Positions 5,005 to 5,278 of a stretch of DNA of 5,278 bases are shown one piece after another. The DNA comes from Clostridiaceae bacterium (GTDB lineage Bacteria; Bacillota_A; Clostridia; Acetivibrionales; Acetivibrionaceae), in NCBI GenBank assembly GCA_012513545.1, contig JAAZCB010000958.1:1-5278 (forward strand), read 5' to 3'. The position numbers and the translations under genes are program-made. Below the pieces are notes generated by a model. The model saw nothing but the letters and a program-made list of their open reading frames with translations. It did no database searches and was not told where the DNA came from. Numbering within the stretch: position 1 is the stretch's first letter; every line of letters begins with the position of its first letter.

Positions 5005-5278
5005 TTTACAAATTTTTTTTTAGTGATAAAATTAATATTATGACAATATAATTAAATAAGAAATATCGTGTATAATTATAATGAACAGCGAATTAACCAT
5101 TGGTGTTGAATATTAATGTAATAAAAAAATGTAAATGAAAAATGTATTGCTGAAGTATTATAAACACTGGAATTTTAAAAATGAGTATGGTATAATTATT
5201 ATTATACCATTTAGGATTTAATGGTCATCTGTTGTATAATTATTTTATAAAATGTTTGATTATGCTTTATTTAGTGTT
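5005..5278. other. AT-rich intergenic region, probable control region of a gene beyond the window
   Basis: No supported gene occurs on either strand in these 274 bases. There is a run of nine T (5013-5021) soon after the desulfurase stop but no G-C stem before it, so no clear terminator is seen. The rest holds several TATAAT boxes (5071-5076, 5191-5196 and 5235-5240), all inside the repeated word GTATAATTAT, and one perfect palindrome. This looks like promoter DNA for a downstream gene, though the base composition inflates such matches. Confidence 0.5.
5187..5210. repeat. Perfect 10-bp inverted repeat containing an extended -10
   Basis: ATGGTATAAT (5187-5196) and its exact reverse complement ATTATACCAT (5201-5210) flank TATT. 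The left arm contains TG-G-TATAAT (5188-5196), a perfect extended -10 on the + strand, and by symmetry the same box is present on the - strand. It could be an operator on a promoter, a bidirectional promoter core, or a small hairpin. No T tract follows, so a terminator is less likely. Confidence 0.7.

Noticed and set aside
5135..5221. 28-codon small frame in the 3' spacer
   Set aside because: It lacks a ribosome binding site, is rich in A/T-type residues, and ends inside a palindrome that better explains the sequence.
1..5278. tRNA, rRNA, CRISPR array, insertion sequence or attachment site
   Set aside because: No cloverleaf with a GTTCRAATC-type arm, no regularly spaced repeats, no transposase-like frame and no flanking direct repeats were seen.

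Overview
This is an AT-rich window with strong GAGG-type ribosome binding sites, TTG as well as ATG starts, an ECF-type sigma/anti-sigma pair, a chemoreceptor and a hydrogenase-associated TM1266-family protein. Together these point to an anaerobic, probably motile, low-GC Firmicute of class Clostridia. A Ruminiclostridium / cellulolytic Clostridium-like host is my guess from the protein style; no database search was possible. All real genes are on the + strand.

Layout. 1-434: the 3' part of a sigma-70/ECF-type sigma factor gene, cut by the window edge. 435-800: its probable anti-sigma factor, a short zinc-finger protein with one membrane helix, whose ATG directly follows the sigma stop codon. 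801-911: AT-rich gap with a plausible promoter. 912-1430: a six-helix S (substrate-binding) component of an ECF-type vitamin/micronutrient transporter. 1431-1695: non-coding, with a sigma-D-like and a housekeeping-like promoter candidate. 1696-3218: a membrane chemoreceptor (methyl-accepting chemotaxis protein) whose reading frame is split inside the second membrane helix. A 63-codon N-terminal piece ends in TAA and the 443-codon remainder restarts at an overlapping ATG (TAATG). 3219-3308: a perfect all-A/T inverted repeat overlapping a good extended -10 promoter. 3309-3560: a TM1266-family small protein. 3561-3852: non-coding, with several hairpins and a start-less open stretch. 3853-5004: a class V aminotransferase / cysteine desulfurase-family enzyme starting at TTG. 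5005-5278: very AT-rich non-coding DNA with another palindrome around an extended -10 and a three-times repeated motif, probably the control region of a gene beyond the window.

How the genes relate. The sigma and anti-sigma genes form a clear translationally coupled pair. The transporter component, chemoreceptor, TM1266 protein and desulfurase-like enzyme each appear to have their own promoter, so they read as neighbours rather than one operon. The last two may be functionally linked, since a cysteine desulfurase mobilises sulfur for Fe-S clusters and TM1266 proteins usually accompany [FeFe]-hydrogenase maturation genes. No hydE, hydF or hydG is visible here. The most notable points are the split chemoreceptor and the palindromes placed on promoters. 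I do not see a convincing new multi-gene system.
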